Positions 29,058-38,253 are shown, numbered from the stretch's first letter. The stretch: DNA of 64,000 bases from Acinetobacter sp. 10FS3-1 (GCF_013343215.1 NZ_CP039143.1:1426001-1490000), one strand, 5' to 3'. Numbers and translations: made by a program. Notes: generated by a model not told the origin, from the sequence alone.

Positions 29058-29489
29058 TTAACCCGAAATATATTGTTGTAGTTGATCAATCAATTGCCGT
29101 TGATCTTCCATGGTTGCTTTGACCAGATCACCAATTGAAATCAGGCCTATTAGCTTTTCATTTTCAACCACAGGCAGGTGACGTAAATGATGATCAGTCA
29201 TCAGCTCCAGACAGTTTTCGACTGTGCTGCCTGTAGTTACAGTAATCACTTTAGGCGTCATAATTTCATTCACCGTTGTATCGACAGAAGATCTTTGCAT
29301 AAGGGCAATTTTACGAGTGTAATCCCGCTCTGACAGAATGCCGACCACTTTGTCTTCCTGAGTCACGACCACTGCACCAATTCCTTTATCTGCCATTAGA
29401 GTGATGGCTTCTAGTACGGTTGCATCTGGATGAATGGTATAAATTATCTGGTGTACTTTGGCTTTGAGTACTTGTGCCACATTGGTCAT
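29058..29489 (-). CDS. CBS domain-pair protein
   Basis: A 143 aa cytoplasmic protein made almost entirely of two CBS domains (about residues 8-70 and 75-135). Typical elements are ATVLEAITLMADKGIGAVVV and LRHLPVVENEKLIGLISIGDLV. Such pairs bind adenine nucleotides and act as sensors, but the partner is unknown. It is monocistronic on the minus strand, convergent with trpB. Confidence 0.9.
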   Translation of the reverse strand: MTNVAQVLKAKVHQIIYTIHPDATVLEAITLMADKGIGAVVVTQEDKVVGILSERDYTRKIALMQRSSVDTTVNEIMTPKVITVTTGSTVENCLELMTDHHLRHLPVVENEKLIGLISIGDLVKATMEDQRQLIDQLQQYISG

Positions 29490-29590
29490 TCTATTGGATC
29501 CTTTCGTTCATTTATTATTGGTTTTAGAAGAAATATAAACTGATTATCGCTAGTTACTTCTTAGTTTAGTCTTTATAAATAACATGTTAT

Positions 29591-29986
29591 TCAGGCAATG
29601 TGCAGTCTCTGTTGAGAAAAAAATAAATAACGCATCTGTTCTGTAGTTAATTTCAGTTTTGATCCGTTTGGATTACATAGAGCAGGAATTACATTAAGGC
29701 GCGTTAGGGTAGGCAGCAGATTGTTCTCAAAATCCTCTGAATTGATTTTGCGTGGCTCATAATTTGGCCAGTGCTGTTTGGCATAATTTTTAGCATCTAA
29801 AGGGTTAAGCCAAAATGGAAAGATACAATCCTCATGATCCCGCATCATGGCCCAACCCTGATGATAGACGCCCCACAGGATGCCACAGTACATCAGGGAT
29901 TTGAGCATAGTCACTTTCAGCAAATTTTTTTTGCAGATCGGATTGTACTGAATAAGATTGGGATAGGTCAGCTTAGGTATTGTCAT
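29591..29986 (-). CDS. Hypothetical protein
   Basis: A 131 aa protein I do not recognise. One hydrophobic stretch (LKSLMYCGILWGVYHQGWAMM, about residues 28-48) could be a membrane anchor. The remainder is soluble and Asn/Pro-rich, with two further Cys, and ends in a charged tail. A start at Met27 would place the hydrophobic segment at the N-terminus, which makes better sense as a signal anchor; I keep the longer form because no ribosome site decides it. It may be specific to this genus. Confidence 0.5.
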   Translation of the reverse strand: MTIPKLTYPNLIQYNPICKKNLLKVTMLKSLMYCGILWGVYHQGWAMMRDHEDCIFPFWLNPLDAKNYAKQHWPNYEPRKINSEDFENNLLPTLTRLNVIPALCNPNGSKLKLTTEQMRYLFFSQQRLHIA

Positions 29987-30110
29987 TAGAGTAAAGTACG
30001 TATTGGACTTGGGTGCTATTTTAGGAAATCTGTATGAAATTACTGTTTCAGCTTTGCAAGCAATCGTAATAAAGTATGTAAGTGTTAGTAGTTTATTGAA
30101 ATATAAGGTG

Positions 30111-30138
30111 AAAAAAACGCCACCGAGGTGACGTTTTT
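30111..30138 (-). terminator. Terminator of the Sel1-like gene
   Basis: Hairpin AAAAAAACGCCACC with GGTGACGTTTTTTT (one mismatch, 2-nt loop), abutting the stop codon. Confidence 0.8.
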
Positions 30139-30372
30139 TTATGCTTGCATCGTGGCCATACTCTGCCAGTACTGGGCTTTAAGAGAATCCCGTTCTACAC
30201 GAAAACCCTGATAATACAGTTCTGCTAAAAAGAGAGCTGCTTTACCATGACCAGCACGCGCTGCATCTTCTAGTTGTTTGACTGCATCTACAAAGTTCAT
30301 TTGTGATTGGATCGTATTGACTGCATCAGCATACAGATGCTCTAAGTCATGTTGAGAGATTTGTTGTATCAT
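30139..30372 (-). CDS. Small SEL1-repeat-like protein
   Basis: A 77 aa protein whose second half resembles a Sel1/TPR-like repeat (AVKQLEDAARAGHGKAALFL, then AELYYQGFRVERDSLKAQYW). Sel1 repeats mediate protein contacts. No signal peptide is visible, so it is probably cytoplasmic. The ribosome site AAGGAGTTT is strong. The function is unknown. The 222 bp upstream is extremely AT-rich and shared with the divergent membrane-protein gene. Confidence 0.7.
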   Translation of the reverse strand: MIQQISQHDLEHLYADAVNTIQSQMNFVDAVKQLEDAARAGHGKAALFLAELYYQGFRVERDSLKAQYWQSMATMQA

Positions 30373-30594
30373 ATAAAAACTCCTTAATTTTAATTATGAT
30401 TACAGGATCGACTTTAACTAAGTCTACATACAAGTATAGCTAAGTATTATTAAACTAATATTACAGAATGATTGAAAAGTCAATTATTGTTGAAGCTTTG
30501 TTATCAGTATTATAGTTTACATGATTAAACTATACACACTTATAATTTTTAATAGTATAAATTTTAATAAGACAAGAAACAAGAAAGGAGAAAA

Positions 30595-30957
30595 ATGATG
30601 AGCACAAGAATATTGGATGGTATTACTTTTGACATGCCACCTACAGCTGGTCAGGTCCTCCAGCTTGCAGACTTACATCGCCAGAAACTCGATAATGTGA
30701 TTTATGACAGGCATGCACATTTAGGGCATTTTGGTCTGGCTCAGCGTAAAGAAGTTTATGATTTCACCCGTGCCCTGGATGAGAATCAGCGAGCACAGTT
30801 TTATAAACTCTACAATACTGAACTGGTTCGAATTGCAACAGAAGACCGCTGGCATCCACCAGAAGCAGAGGCAGGTCTAAGCAAATTTGCAATTTTCCTG
30901 GTGCTTGCTCTGGTAGCGTTTGTCATTGCCTGGAGTGTGTTTGAGCGGCTGAATTAA
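30595..30957 (+). CDS. Hypothetical C-tail-anchored membrane protein
   Basis: A 120 aa protein with a soluble N-terminal part (about residues 1-92) and one C-terminal transmembrane helix (LSKFAIFLVLALVAFVIAWS), leaving a very short tail. This is a tail-anchored topology. The ribosome site GAAAGGAG precedes an ATGATG pair, either of which may start. I recognise no family. It is divergent from the Sel1-like gene. Confidence 0.7.
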   Translation: MMSTRILDGITFDMPPTAGQVLQLADLHRQKLDNVIYDRHAHLGHFGLAQRKEVYDFTRALDENQRAQFYKLYNTELVRIATEDRWHPPEAEAGLSKFAIFLVLALVAFVIAWSVFERLN

Positions 30958-31053
30958 TCGCTGTATAGCATTTCAGCAGGTGATGGATATTCGGATTCAT
31001 GACTTGAACTTCAGTAACTGCAGCCATACACTACTTTTAACTTGAGGTAGTGT

Positions 31054-31377
31054 ATGGCTATAGACAGCAAAAAGATTAGTGATTTTTTCAGCAAGATTCA
31101 GCTTGAACAAATTTATAATACGGTTGTGATTTTTATTGTTGTGGTGATTTTAGCTTTAGCCACCTTTGCATTGTATCGTCCTTTAACAGCGGCGCAGTTG
31201 AATCAGTTGCTGCACTTGTCTGAGCAACATTACTTGCCACAAACCCAGGACATGGCACAGCTGCTATTAAAGCAAGAGCAGATTTCCCGAGGACAATATC
31301 TAAAACTGATGCAAGCCTATCAGCGAGAGTCTTTACGTGCACATCAGCTGCCACCAATCTCTCTAGAAAATCCCTAG
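31054..31377 (+). CDS. Hypothetical single-pass membrane protein
   Basis: A 107 aa protein with one transmembrane helix near the N-terminus (TVVIFIVVVILALATFALY, about residues 23-41), followed by a helical, Gln- and Leu-rich domain (LSEQHYLPQTQDMAQLLLKQ) likely to face the periplasm. The ribosome site GAGG is 7 bp upstream. No family is recognised. It lies about 100 bp after another small membrane protein on the same strand, and its stop overlaps the convergent M16 peptidase gene by 4 bp. Confidence 0.7.
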   Translation: MAIDSKKISDFFSKIQLEQIYNTVVIFIVVVILALATFALYRPLTAAQLNQLLHLSEQHYLPQTQDMAQLLLKQEQISRGQYLKLMQAYQRESLRAHQLPPISLENP

Positions 31378-32885
31378 TTTTTACTGGATATTGCTTCACC
31401 AGAACGGGTCTCAAGCAGATTGTGTTGCAGGTGCATTTTTAGTTGAGCACTGTCCAGTTCCTTGCTGACTATCACCAGACTGACATTTTCCGGATGTAAA
31501 TGTTTGCGCACTGAATCTTGTACATCCCTTGCACTGATTTTGCTGAGCTGCTCAGGATAGCTAGATAAATAATCTGCTTTCTCACCATAAAAGCCCATTG
31601 TGCCCAACTGGGCATTAATGGTTGCATTGCTGCTGTAGTTGTTAGGAAAGGCGCGCAACATGCCGGCCTTGGTTTCCTCCAGGCGCTTTTGATCAATAGG
31701 TTGCCGGACAAAATCAATAAATGCCCGATGCGCGACTTGTATGCTCTCCAGCAGTTGATCCTGCCGGGTAGAATATTGAAAACTAAATACCCCCGGTGCC
31801 TGACTAAAAGTAAAGGAGCTGCTGGCACTATAAGTAAAGCCTCGTTTGATGCGTAACTCCTGCATCAAGACCGAGTTAAAGCCTCCGCCGCCAAACATCC
31901 GGTTGGCGACTTCAAGCGCCAGACGGTCTTCACTAGAGCGTGTTGGTCCTAAATGCCCGAAAATGACATACGCCTGCGAAGACTGATAGGGTAAATGTAC
32001 CACCTCCAGACCAGTTTTGAGTTCAGGTTCAGGTAAAGGTGCAGCTTTTGAACCTTGCCGTATGTTGCCTGCAATGCGTTCTGATAAATTTAATGCCTGT
32101 TTTGGAGTGAGTTTTCCGGTAATCGCAATATTCATATTCTGTGCGACCACAAACTGATCACGAAATTTTTTTAACAAGTCGGCTGTTATTTTTTTGGTAC
32201 TGCCTTGCGTCCCACTAATTGGTTCTGCATATGGGTGTTTACCATAAAGTGTACGGTAGAAACGGATGTTCATTAAGCGGCTTGGATTTTCTTGTAGCTG
32301 TTTCTGGCCCACCTGGGTATTACTTAAGACAAGGTTAATACTGGAGCTTTTAAAGGAGGCATGATTCAGTATTTCCATCATCATGCTTAAGGCAGGTTCC
32401 AGCTTTTGAGGATCGGATAGTGAACGTAAACGGATAATGAACATATCCCGATAAGCTTGCATACTCAATTGTGCACCAGCCTGATCAAGTACGGCAGCAA
32501 TCTGATTGGCGGTATAATCTTCTGTACCTTCACGCATCAACTTGGCTGCCATATTTGATAGTCCGTATAAGCCGGGTGCAATTTCCTGATCACGTGCTGC
32601 GCCCGCATTAAAAGTCAGCTGAATATCGACCATCGGCAGATCTCGAGTTTCTACAAACAGGGTGCGTACCTTGTAACGATTGTTGAGATCATGAATATGA
32701 GGTGCCTGAAAGGTCTGTTCTAAATTCAGCTTCTTTAAACTTTGTAATAGTGGAACTGATGTCAACTGATCAGGCAAGTTGTTTACACCAACTTCGGCAT
32801 TTAAATAACTTTCTGCCCACAGAGCAGGACTAAAACTCACACTGACTAGCAAAAGAAAACAGCGAATAGAAGGCATATACGTCAT
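31374..32885 (-). CDS. M16-family peptidase-like protein, non-catalytic partner
   Basis: A 503 aa exported protein with a signal peptide (CFLLLVSVSFSPALWA, cleavage before ESYLN). It has two M16 half-domains but lacks HxxEH: the matching region reads GLYGLSNMAAKLMREGTEDY, so it cannot bind the zinc. The C-terminal half holds the R/Y substrate-gripping region typical of the inactive half (ELRIKRGFTYSASSSF). It starts immediately at the stop of the catalytic M16 gene upstream, so the two probably form a heterodimeric periplasmic protease. Confidence 0.88.
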   Translation of the reverse strand: MTYMPSIRCFLLLVSVSFSPALWAESYLNAEVGVNNLPDQLTSVPLLQSLKKLNLEQTFQAPHIHDLNNRYKVRTLFVETRDLPMVDIQLTFNAGAARDQEIAPGLYGLSNMAAKLMREGTEDYTANQIAAVLDQAGAQLSMQAYRDMFIIRLRSLSDPQKLEPALSMMMEILNHASFKSSSINLVLSNTQVGQKQLQENPSRLMNIRFYRTLYGKHPYAEPISGTQGSTKKITADLLKKFRDQFVVAQNMNIAITGKLTPKQALNLSERIAGNIRQGSKAAPLPEPELKTGLEVVHLPYQSSQAYVIFGHLGPTRSSEDRLALEVANRMFGGGGFNSVLMQELRIKRGFTYSASSSFTFSQAPGVFSFQYSTRQDQLLESIQVAHRAFIDFVRQPIDQKRLEETKAGMLRAFPNNYSSNATINAQLGTMGFYGEKADYLSSYPEQLSKISARDVQDSVRKHLHPENVSLVIVSKELDSAQLKMHLQHNLLETRSGEAISSKN

Positions 32886-34282
32886 TATTGTTGGCTTTTC
32901 TGTTCAGGCATAATGTAGAGCGTACTCAGATTGTCACGCACAAAGTAGGTATTTGCTACATGCTGGATATCTTCGGCACTGACACTTGCATAGTGTGTGG
33001 GTAATGCATCAATCAGGCGGTAACTTAAACCGTTGACCTCCAGATTGCCTATGATTTTTGCCTGCCCGCCAATATCATCCTGGCTGTAGATTAAACTGGA
33101 GATAAAGCGCGTGCTGATGCGTTCAAGTTCCTGTGTGGAAACTATTTGAGTTTTTAACAGTTCAATTTCCTGCTGAATGGCTGTTTGTGCTTCTCCCAGA
33201 GAAATGTCAGGGGCTGGCAAAGCTGAAATCCCAAAAATACTGTCGCCGCGATTATAAGGATCATAAGTGGCGCTAACAGAGGTCAAGACTTTGCGATCAC
33301 GTACTAAACGATCCTGCAAGCGTGAAGAAATCCCACTATCCAGCAGGCTGCGAATAATACTGAGGGTATAGGCATCTTGGGGATTTTTGGCACTCGCCAG
33401 AGACTTTACATTCCAGGTCATATACAGGTTTGGTACCTGTACATCGGTGGTTATTTCCATATGCCGATAGCCCGGCTGTTCAAATTCCAGCACATCATTA
33501 CGGGCTGGTGTAGGGCGTGAAGGAATATCGCCAAAATATTTTTGTACCTGATGCAATGCAGCTTCTGATTCAACATCTCCGACAATCACCAGAATGGCAT
33601 TGTTGGGTGTATACCAGTCCCGATACCATTTTTTCACATCATTTAACTGAATATTATTCAAAGTTTTCATATGGCCAATCACTGGCTGGCGATAATGACT
33701 GGTGGGATAACTAATCCATTTAAAGCGTTCAAAAGCACGTGCGCGAGGATTGTCTTCGGTGCGTTGGCGCCGTTCTTCCATGACTACTTTGATTTCAGGT
33801 TCGAAGTCCTGTTGCCTTAATAAAAGATTACTCATGCGATCAGCTTCAAGTTCCAGCGCTAAGGGAAAGTAGGCTTTGGGATAAAGCTGATAATAATTGG
33901 TGTAATTGGTAAAGGTCGCTGCATTGATGCTGCCACCATAGAGTCGGCTAAGGCGAGTAAATTCATCATTGGGAACCTTGGTTGTGCCTTTGAACATCAT
34001 ATGTTCCAGGACATGAGATACACCCAGAATATTGCCGGATTCGTCTGAGCTGCCTACTTTGTACCAGATATGGGTCATCACCATGGGCGCGCGATGATCT
34101 TCCCGGATAATCACTTTTAAACCATTGCTTAAAGTGGTTTCAAAAGTCGTACGTGAAAGTTCACTGCTGGTTTGAGCATAAGCTTGGGTTAAACCCAAAC
34201 TTATGAGAAGAGTGGCGACAGGATAAAAACTCTGTCTGAGTAATTTAAAATAAGAGGAAGTGGTAAGTCGGGAGTTGAACAC
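32885..34282 (-). CDS. M16-family zinc peptidase, catalytic partner
   Basis: An exported pitrilysin/processing-peptidase-like enzyme. The zinc motif HVLEH is in GVSHVLEHMMFKG, with the downstream Glu in ALELEADRMSNL. I prefer the GTG start at 34282 (465 aa): AGGAAG lies 5 bp upstream and a signal peptide follows (FKLLRQSFYPVATLLISLGL, cleavage after TQAYA). The reading frame runs back to 34408, but that extension would cover the ftsY upstream region. It overlaps the stop of the partner gene by 1 bp and is divergent from ftsY. Confidence 0.88.
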   Translation of the reverse strand: MFNSRLTTSSYFKLLRQSFYPVATLLISLGLTQAYAQTSSELSRTTFETTLSNGLKVIIREDHRAPMVMTHIWYKVGSSDESGNILGVSHVLEHMMFKGTTKVPNDEFTRLSRLYGGSINAATFTNYTNYYQLYPKAYFPLALELEADRMSNLLLRQQDFEPEIKVVMEERRQRTEDNPRARAFERFKWISYPTSHYRQPVIGHMKTLNNIQLNDVKKWYRDWYTPNNAILVIVGDVESEAALHQVQKYFGDIPSRPTPARNDVLEFEQPGYRHMEITTDVQVPNLYMTWNVKSLASAKNPQDAYTLSIIRSLLDSGISSRLQDRLVRDRKVLTSVSATYDPYNRGDSIFGISALPAPDISLGEAQTAIQQEIELLKTQIVSTQELERISTRFISSLIYSQDDIGGQAKIIGNLEVNGLSYRLIDALPTHYASVSAEDIQHVANTYFVRDNLSTLYIMPEQKSQQ

Positions 34283-34412
34283 TCGATCTTCCTGAATATA
34301 TTTGTATTTATCGTTATTTTTAATAAATGTCGGACTGAAAGCAACCACAGCTTGTAACTTTTTGCTGTCTTTGTTGGGCGATTGGATTGCTAGCTCAAAA
34401 AGGCCCAAGTTA

Positions 34413-34421
34413 TGGTAGAAT
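34413..34421 (+). promoter_or_regulatory. Candidate extended -10 promoter of ftsY
   Basis: TGGTAGAAT fits an extended -10 element (TGn plus TAGAAT) 37 bp before the ftsY ATG. No good -35 box is visible. The same TGnTAGAAT form precedes lpxB. Confidence 0.4.
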
Positions 34422-34457
34422 CCTATTTTTTAACGCAATGCTTTTCAAGGATTCGGC

Positions 34458-35573
34458 ATGCAACAGCAATCTACTGGGCAAAACAAATTTTTGATTGATG
34501 CTGATATCGGAGATGATGATGTCACATTACCGAGTTTACCTGCGGTTAATGTGCCGATTGTAGAAGCATCAGTAGAGACACAGGGCAGTGAGACCCTCCC
34601 ATCGACACCTGGAACAGAGGACGTTCAGGCAGAAGAATCTGCTGCAAAAGGTGGTTTCTTTAGTCGGATGAAAGAAGGATTAACCAAGACCCGTAAAAAC
34701 CTTGCGGATGGTATGGTGAATATCCTGATTGGTGGTAAAGAAATTGATGATGAGCTATTAGAGGAAGTCGAAGAGCAGTTATTAGTGGCAGATATTGGAG
34801 TAGAAGCCACTAAAACAATTATTGCCAACCTGACGGAACGTACTGCACGTGGTGATCTGATTTATTCACATTCACTTTATAAGGCACTTCAGGAAGAACT
34901 GGTGGCTTTACTGGCGCCACGTGTCAAGCCTCTGCACATTGATCCGAACAAATCACCATATGTGATTTTGGTGGTGGGGGTGAATGGCGTAGGTAAAACT
35001 ACAACTATCGGTAAGCTGGCAAAACGTTTGCAAGGTGAAGGTAAAAAAGTCATGCTGGCGGCGGGCGATACTTTCCGTGCTGCGGCAACCGAGCAATTAC
35101 AAATCTGGGGTGAGCGTAATAATATTCAGGTTGTGGCCCAAGGTCATGGTGCTGACTCTGCCTCTGTCATTTTCGATGCATTTGAAAGTGCACGTGCCAA
35201 AGGTGTGGACGTGTTGATTGCTGATACTGCCGGACGTTTGCATAACAAAGGTCACTTGATGCAGGAGTTGACCAAAGTAAAACGTGTTATGCAAAAAATC
35301 GATGCGACTGCACCTCATGAAGTCATGCTGGTGGTCGATGCCGGTACAGGTCAAAATGCGATTAACCAGGTTGAAATGTTTGATGAAGCGGTCGGCTTAA
35401 CTGGCTTAACCATCACCAAACTCGATGGTACAGCTAAAGGTGGGGTGTTGTTTAATATCGCTAGCCGCACTCATGTACCCATTCGTTTTATTGGGGTGGG
35501 TGAGAAAATTGATGACTTACGTCCTTTCTCGGCCAAGTCTTTTGTAGCTGCGCTTTTTGAAACTGAAAAATAA
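34458..35573 (+). CDS. ftsY: Signal recognition particle receptor FtsY
   Basis: An SRP receptor GTPase that delivers ribosome-nascent-chain complexes to the Sec translocon. The 371 aa protein has a short acidic N-terminal A region (about residues 1-65), a membrane-binding segment (GGFFSRMKEGLTKTRKNLAD), the four-helix N domain, and the G domain with GVNGVGKTTT (G1), DTFRAAA (G2), DTAGR (G3) and TKLDGTAKGG (G4). It stands alone; in many proteobacteria ftsE/ftsX/rpoH follow, which is not so here. A terminator lies 20 bp downstream. Confidence 0.97.
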   Translation: MQQQSTGQNKFLIDADIGDDDVTLPSLPAVNVPIVEASVETQGSETLPSTPGTEDVQAEESAAKGGFFSRMKEGLTKTRKNLADGMVNILIGGKEIDDELLEEVEEQLLVADIGVEATKTIIANLTERTARGDLIYSHSLYKALQEELVALLAPRVKPLHIDPNKSPYVILVVGVNGVGKTTTIGKLAKRLQGEGKKVMLAAGDTFRAAATEQLQIWGERNNIQVVAQGHGADSASVIFDAFESARAKGVDVLIADTAGRLHNKGHLMQELTKVKRVMQKIDATAPHEVMLVVDAGTGQNAINQVEMFDEAVGLTGLTITKLDGTAKGGVLFNIASRTHVPIRFIGVGEKIDDLRPFSAKSFVAALFETEK

Positions 35574-35592
35574 GGAATGCAGGCTGCATCAC

Positions 35593-35626
35593 ATAAACTC
35601 CGCTAAATGCGGAGTTTATTGTTTTT
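35593..35626 (+). terminator. Terminator of ftsY
   Basis: An 11-bp perfect stem ATAAACTCCGC with GCGGAGTTTAT and a 5-nt loop, followed by TTTTT. Confidence 0.88.
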
Positions 35627-35749
35627 AAAGAAATTAAGTGTTTTAAAAAACAACACTAGAAATTTCAGAAAACTAATCTGCTGACTTAAAGCCATTATAA
35701 TTGTAGGGGATTTGCCAGATGTAATGTAGCTCGGGCTTTGGGGGATAAG

Positions 35750-36438
35750 ATGGCATTGCTTAACAAGATTGGTCATGTATTAACAACCGATTTAACTAAA
35801 GATTTTAAAATTTCAAGAAAACAAAAAATATCTGAACATCAGCAGATACCATTTGTTGAACAGTTAAAAAAACGCCGTAGTATCTATCAATTAGGAAAAC
35901 GGGTGCAGCATAGTCAGGCTTATCTGACCGAACTGATTGAGGAAGCCGTAAAAAGTTGTCCTTCTGCATATAATGCTCAAACTGCGCGAGTCGTGGTGTT
36001 ATTTAGTGATTCACATCATCAGTTCTGGGATATTGTAAAAGATGTACAACGACAGTATGTACCTCCCCAGATTTATGAAGGTGTTGAAGTTAAGCTAAAT
36101 CAGTGCCGAAATGCCTTGGGGACGATCTTGTTTTATGAAGATCAGCAAGTGATTCAGCAGCTACAAAAGAAAGTGCCATTCAGCGCAGAAGACTTTCCGG
36201 TCTGGTCCGAGCAAAGTTCAGGTATGGTGCATACGCAGCCTGGACGGCTCTTGCATCTGCTGGCGTGGGGGCTTCACTACAGCATTATAACCCGCAGATT
36301 GATCGCCGGGTTGGTGAGCATTTTCAAATAGATCTAAACTGGCTGCTGCGAGCTCAATTATGTTTTGGTTCAATTGAAGAAACTATCGCAGAAAAAGTAA
36401 AGCAGCCGGAGCAGGAATTTTTCCAGGTTTTTAGCTAA
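35750..36438 (+). pseudogene. Nitroreductase-family gene broken by a one-base deletion
   Basis: A paralogue of the intact nitroreductase gene next to it. The ATG at 35750 follows GGGGGATAAG. The frame is intact through WSEQSSGMV, then shifts: after position 36231 one base is missing compared with the paralogue (expected CAR-TAC, giving V-Q-Y-A-A-W). Beyond it, another frame encodes YAAWTALASAGVGASLQHYN and then LRAQLCFGSIEET, ending at 36438, which matches the paralogue throughout. As it stands the product ends in an unrelated tail at 36331. It has an N-terminal extension of about 30 residues not present in the paralogue. Confidence 0.88.
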
Positions 36439-36621
36439 ATTTAAATTATGTCAAGCAAGACGAAGGGGCCAAGGCGCTAGATACAATTCATCAATTTTAG
36501 TGCTATAAAGAATGTTCTATAAATAAAACGCATTGTTATTGAAATAAGGCTGTTTAAAAGCAGAAAAATGCCTAAGATGGCTTTATTGATTTTAATAAAC
36601 AGAATAGATAAAGGTGGATTC

Positions 36622-37215
36622 ATGGCATTTTTAAATGAGATCAAACAACGTCGTACTATTTATGCAATTGGTAAAAACGTGAGCCTGGAACAGGCAGAAA
36701 TTGAAAACATTATTAAAGATGCAGTCAAGCATAGCCCGTCAGCTTTTAACTCCCAAACTTCACGTGTCGTGATTCTGTTCGGTGAGTCACATGAAAAGTT
36801 CTGGAATATTGTTCGCGAAACCTTACGTGATCTCATATCTGCTGAGGCTTTTGAAGGTACCAATACCAAAATTAACGGTTTTGCAGCAGGTTATGGCACA
36901 GCATTATTTTATGAAGATCAAGATATCATAAAATCTCTGCAAGAACAGTTTGCACTCTATGCAGATCACTTTCCAGACTGGTCAGAACATTCTACGGGTA
37001 TTGCTCAGTTCGCAACCTGGACAGCATTAGCAGAAAGAAATATTGGGGCTTCCTTGCAACACTATAATCCAATTATTGATGAAGAAGTTGCCAAAACTTT
37101 TAATGTGCCATCTAATTGGAAGCTGCGTGCTCAGTTGGTCTTTGGTTCAATCGAAGCGCCAGCGGGTGAAAAAACCTTTATAGATGATGCTGATCGCTTT
37201 AAAATTTTTGCATAA
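36622..37215 (+). CDS. Nitroreductase-family oxidoreductase
   Basis: A 197 aa flavin oxidoreductase of the nitroreductase superfamily, resembling the Frm2/Hbn1-like branch (KQRRTIYAIGKNV, HSPSAFNSQTSRVVILF). I choose the ATG at 36622, which follows AAAGGTGG; the frame reaches back to 36568 without a ribosome site. The flavin-binding Arg region (RRTI) and the Ser/Asn-containing loop (SPSAFNSQ) are present. Substrate unknown: nitroaromatics or quinone-like compounds are typical for the superfamily. It forms a tandem pair with a broken paralogue upstream and has its own terminator. Confidence 0.9.
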   Translation: MAFLNEIKQRRTIYAIGKNVSLEQAEIENIIKDAVKHSPSAFNSQTSRVVILFGESHEKFWNIVRETLRDLISAEAFEGTNTKINGFAAGYGTALFYEDQDIIKSLQEQFALYADHFPDWSEHSTGIAQFATWTALAERNIGASLQHYNPIIDEEVAKTFNVPSNWKLRAQLVFGSIEAPAGEKTFIDDADRFKIFA

Positions 37216-37230
37216 TTGGGTGGAAAGCTA

Positions 37231-37260
37231 AAAAGAAGCACATTGTTGCTTCTTTTTTTA
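37231..37260 (+). terminator. Terminator of the nitroreductase gene
   Basis: Stem AGAAGCA with TGCTTCT, then a run of T, 16 bp after the stop. Confidence 0.85.
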
Positions 37261-37388
37261 TATTTGTCGTTTCTAAAATCTCCAGATTGATGCAACTGCA
37301 ATATAAATGAAATGTTTGTCATAAAGTTGACATTTATACACGGCATAGTGCAACTGAACTTTTAAGAATCATTCAATGAGTAGAGAGT

Positions 37389-38057
37389 ATGGGTTTACGT
37401 ATCACAGCAGTGACAATGGCATTACTTGGCAGTACGTCAGCTTTTTCAATGGTCACTTTAACTGTACCTGAAGAAATTAAAATTGTTGCGGTGAATGATC
37501 AGAAGGTAAATTCAGGCTTATTACGTTCAAATCAGACTTATAAAATTGATCCGGGCGTGAATACGATTAGCGCTCGCTATAATGAGTTCTTTGAACATCA
37601 TGATAGTTCACATGATATTTTAAAATCGGGCGTGGTAACGATCAAAACTCCAGAATTAAAAGATGGCGAGGCTTATAACTTGGCCTTAATTAATGCACCA
37701 CAAGATTTTGATGAAGCGAAAGCGTATAAAGATCAACCTATTATCGGTTTATATAATGCTAATCAGCAACTATTGGTTCAGCAAGCAGGAGCAAAAGCCT
37801 CTTCTAAACGATGGTTTGGAGGTAGAGTTTTGGATAATGCCACCGACTTAAGTGGAGGGGAGGTTACAATACCAGTCAATCAACCCGCAGCTGTATATAC
37901 ACAACATACAGCTAAACCTGTGGTTACAACGGTATCAGCTCAACAAAGTTCAGCTCTAAATAGCAGTAGTGATCAGCAAATGATTGAGTTATGGAAAAAA
38001 GCATCTAAGAGTGAACGCCAGAAATTCATGGCGTGGTTTGCTGAACAGGCTAATTAA
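37389..38057 (+). CDS. DUF2057 (YccT-like) exported protein
   Basis: A 222 aa protein with a signal peptide (MGLRITAVTMALLGSTSAFS, cleavage before MVTLTV). The mature part matches the DUF2057 family: VTLTVPEEIKIVAVNDQKVN, a mid-protein EAYNLALINAPQDFDEAKAY and QPIIGLYN. The enterobacterial member YccT affects curli; a curli role here is not shown. The C-terminal 60 residues are low-complexity (Ser, Gln, Val) with a charged end (WKKASKSERQKFMAWF). The gene is alone and has a terminator. Confidence 0.85.
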   Translation: MGLRITAVTMALLGSTSAFSMVTLTVPEEIKIVAVNDQKVNSGLLRSNQTYKIDPGVNTISARYNEFFEHHDSSHDILKSGVVTIKTPELKDGEAYNLALINAPQDFDEAKAYKDQPIIGLYNANQQLLVQQAGAKASSKRWFGGRVLDNATDLSGGEVTIPVNQPAAVYTQHTAKPVVTTVSAQQSSALNSSSDQQMIELWKKASKSERQKFMAWFAEQAN

Positions 38058-38077
38058 GCTTTTAGGAGTTAGGAGAT

Positions 38078-38108
38078 AAGGATCAACAGTAATTTTGATC
38101 CTTTTTTA
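38078..38108 (+). terminator. Terminator of the DUF2057 gene
   Basis: Stem AAGGATCAA with TTGATCCTT and an 8-nt loop, then TTTTT. Confidence 0.82.
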
Positions 38109-38253
38109 TTTAAGAAGTTTGAGAAAATTCACATTTGCTTAAACTTTAAATGCAGAAGTAGCTAGAAAAACTCTAAAAAAGTGTTAAAAATAACCTTTCG
38201 GATTAAAAAATAAGCAGGCAGTGGCGTTTTTTGAATATTTTTAAGAAAAGCAC

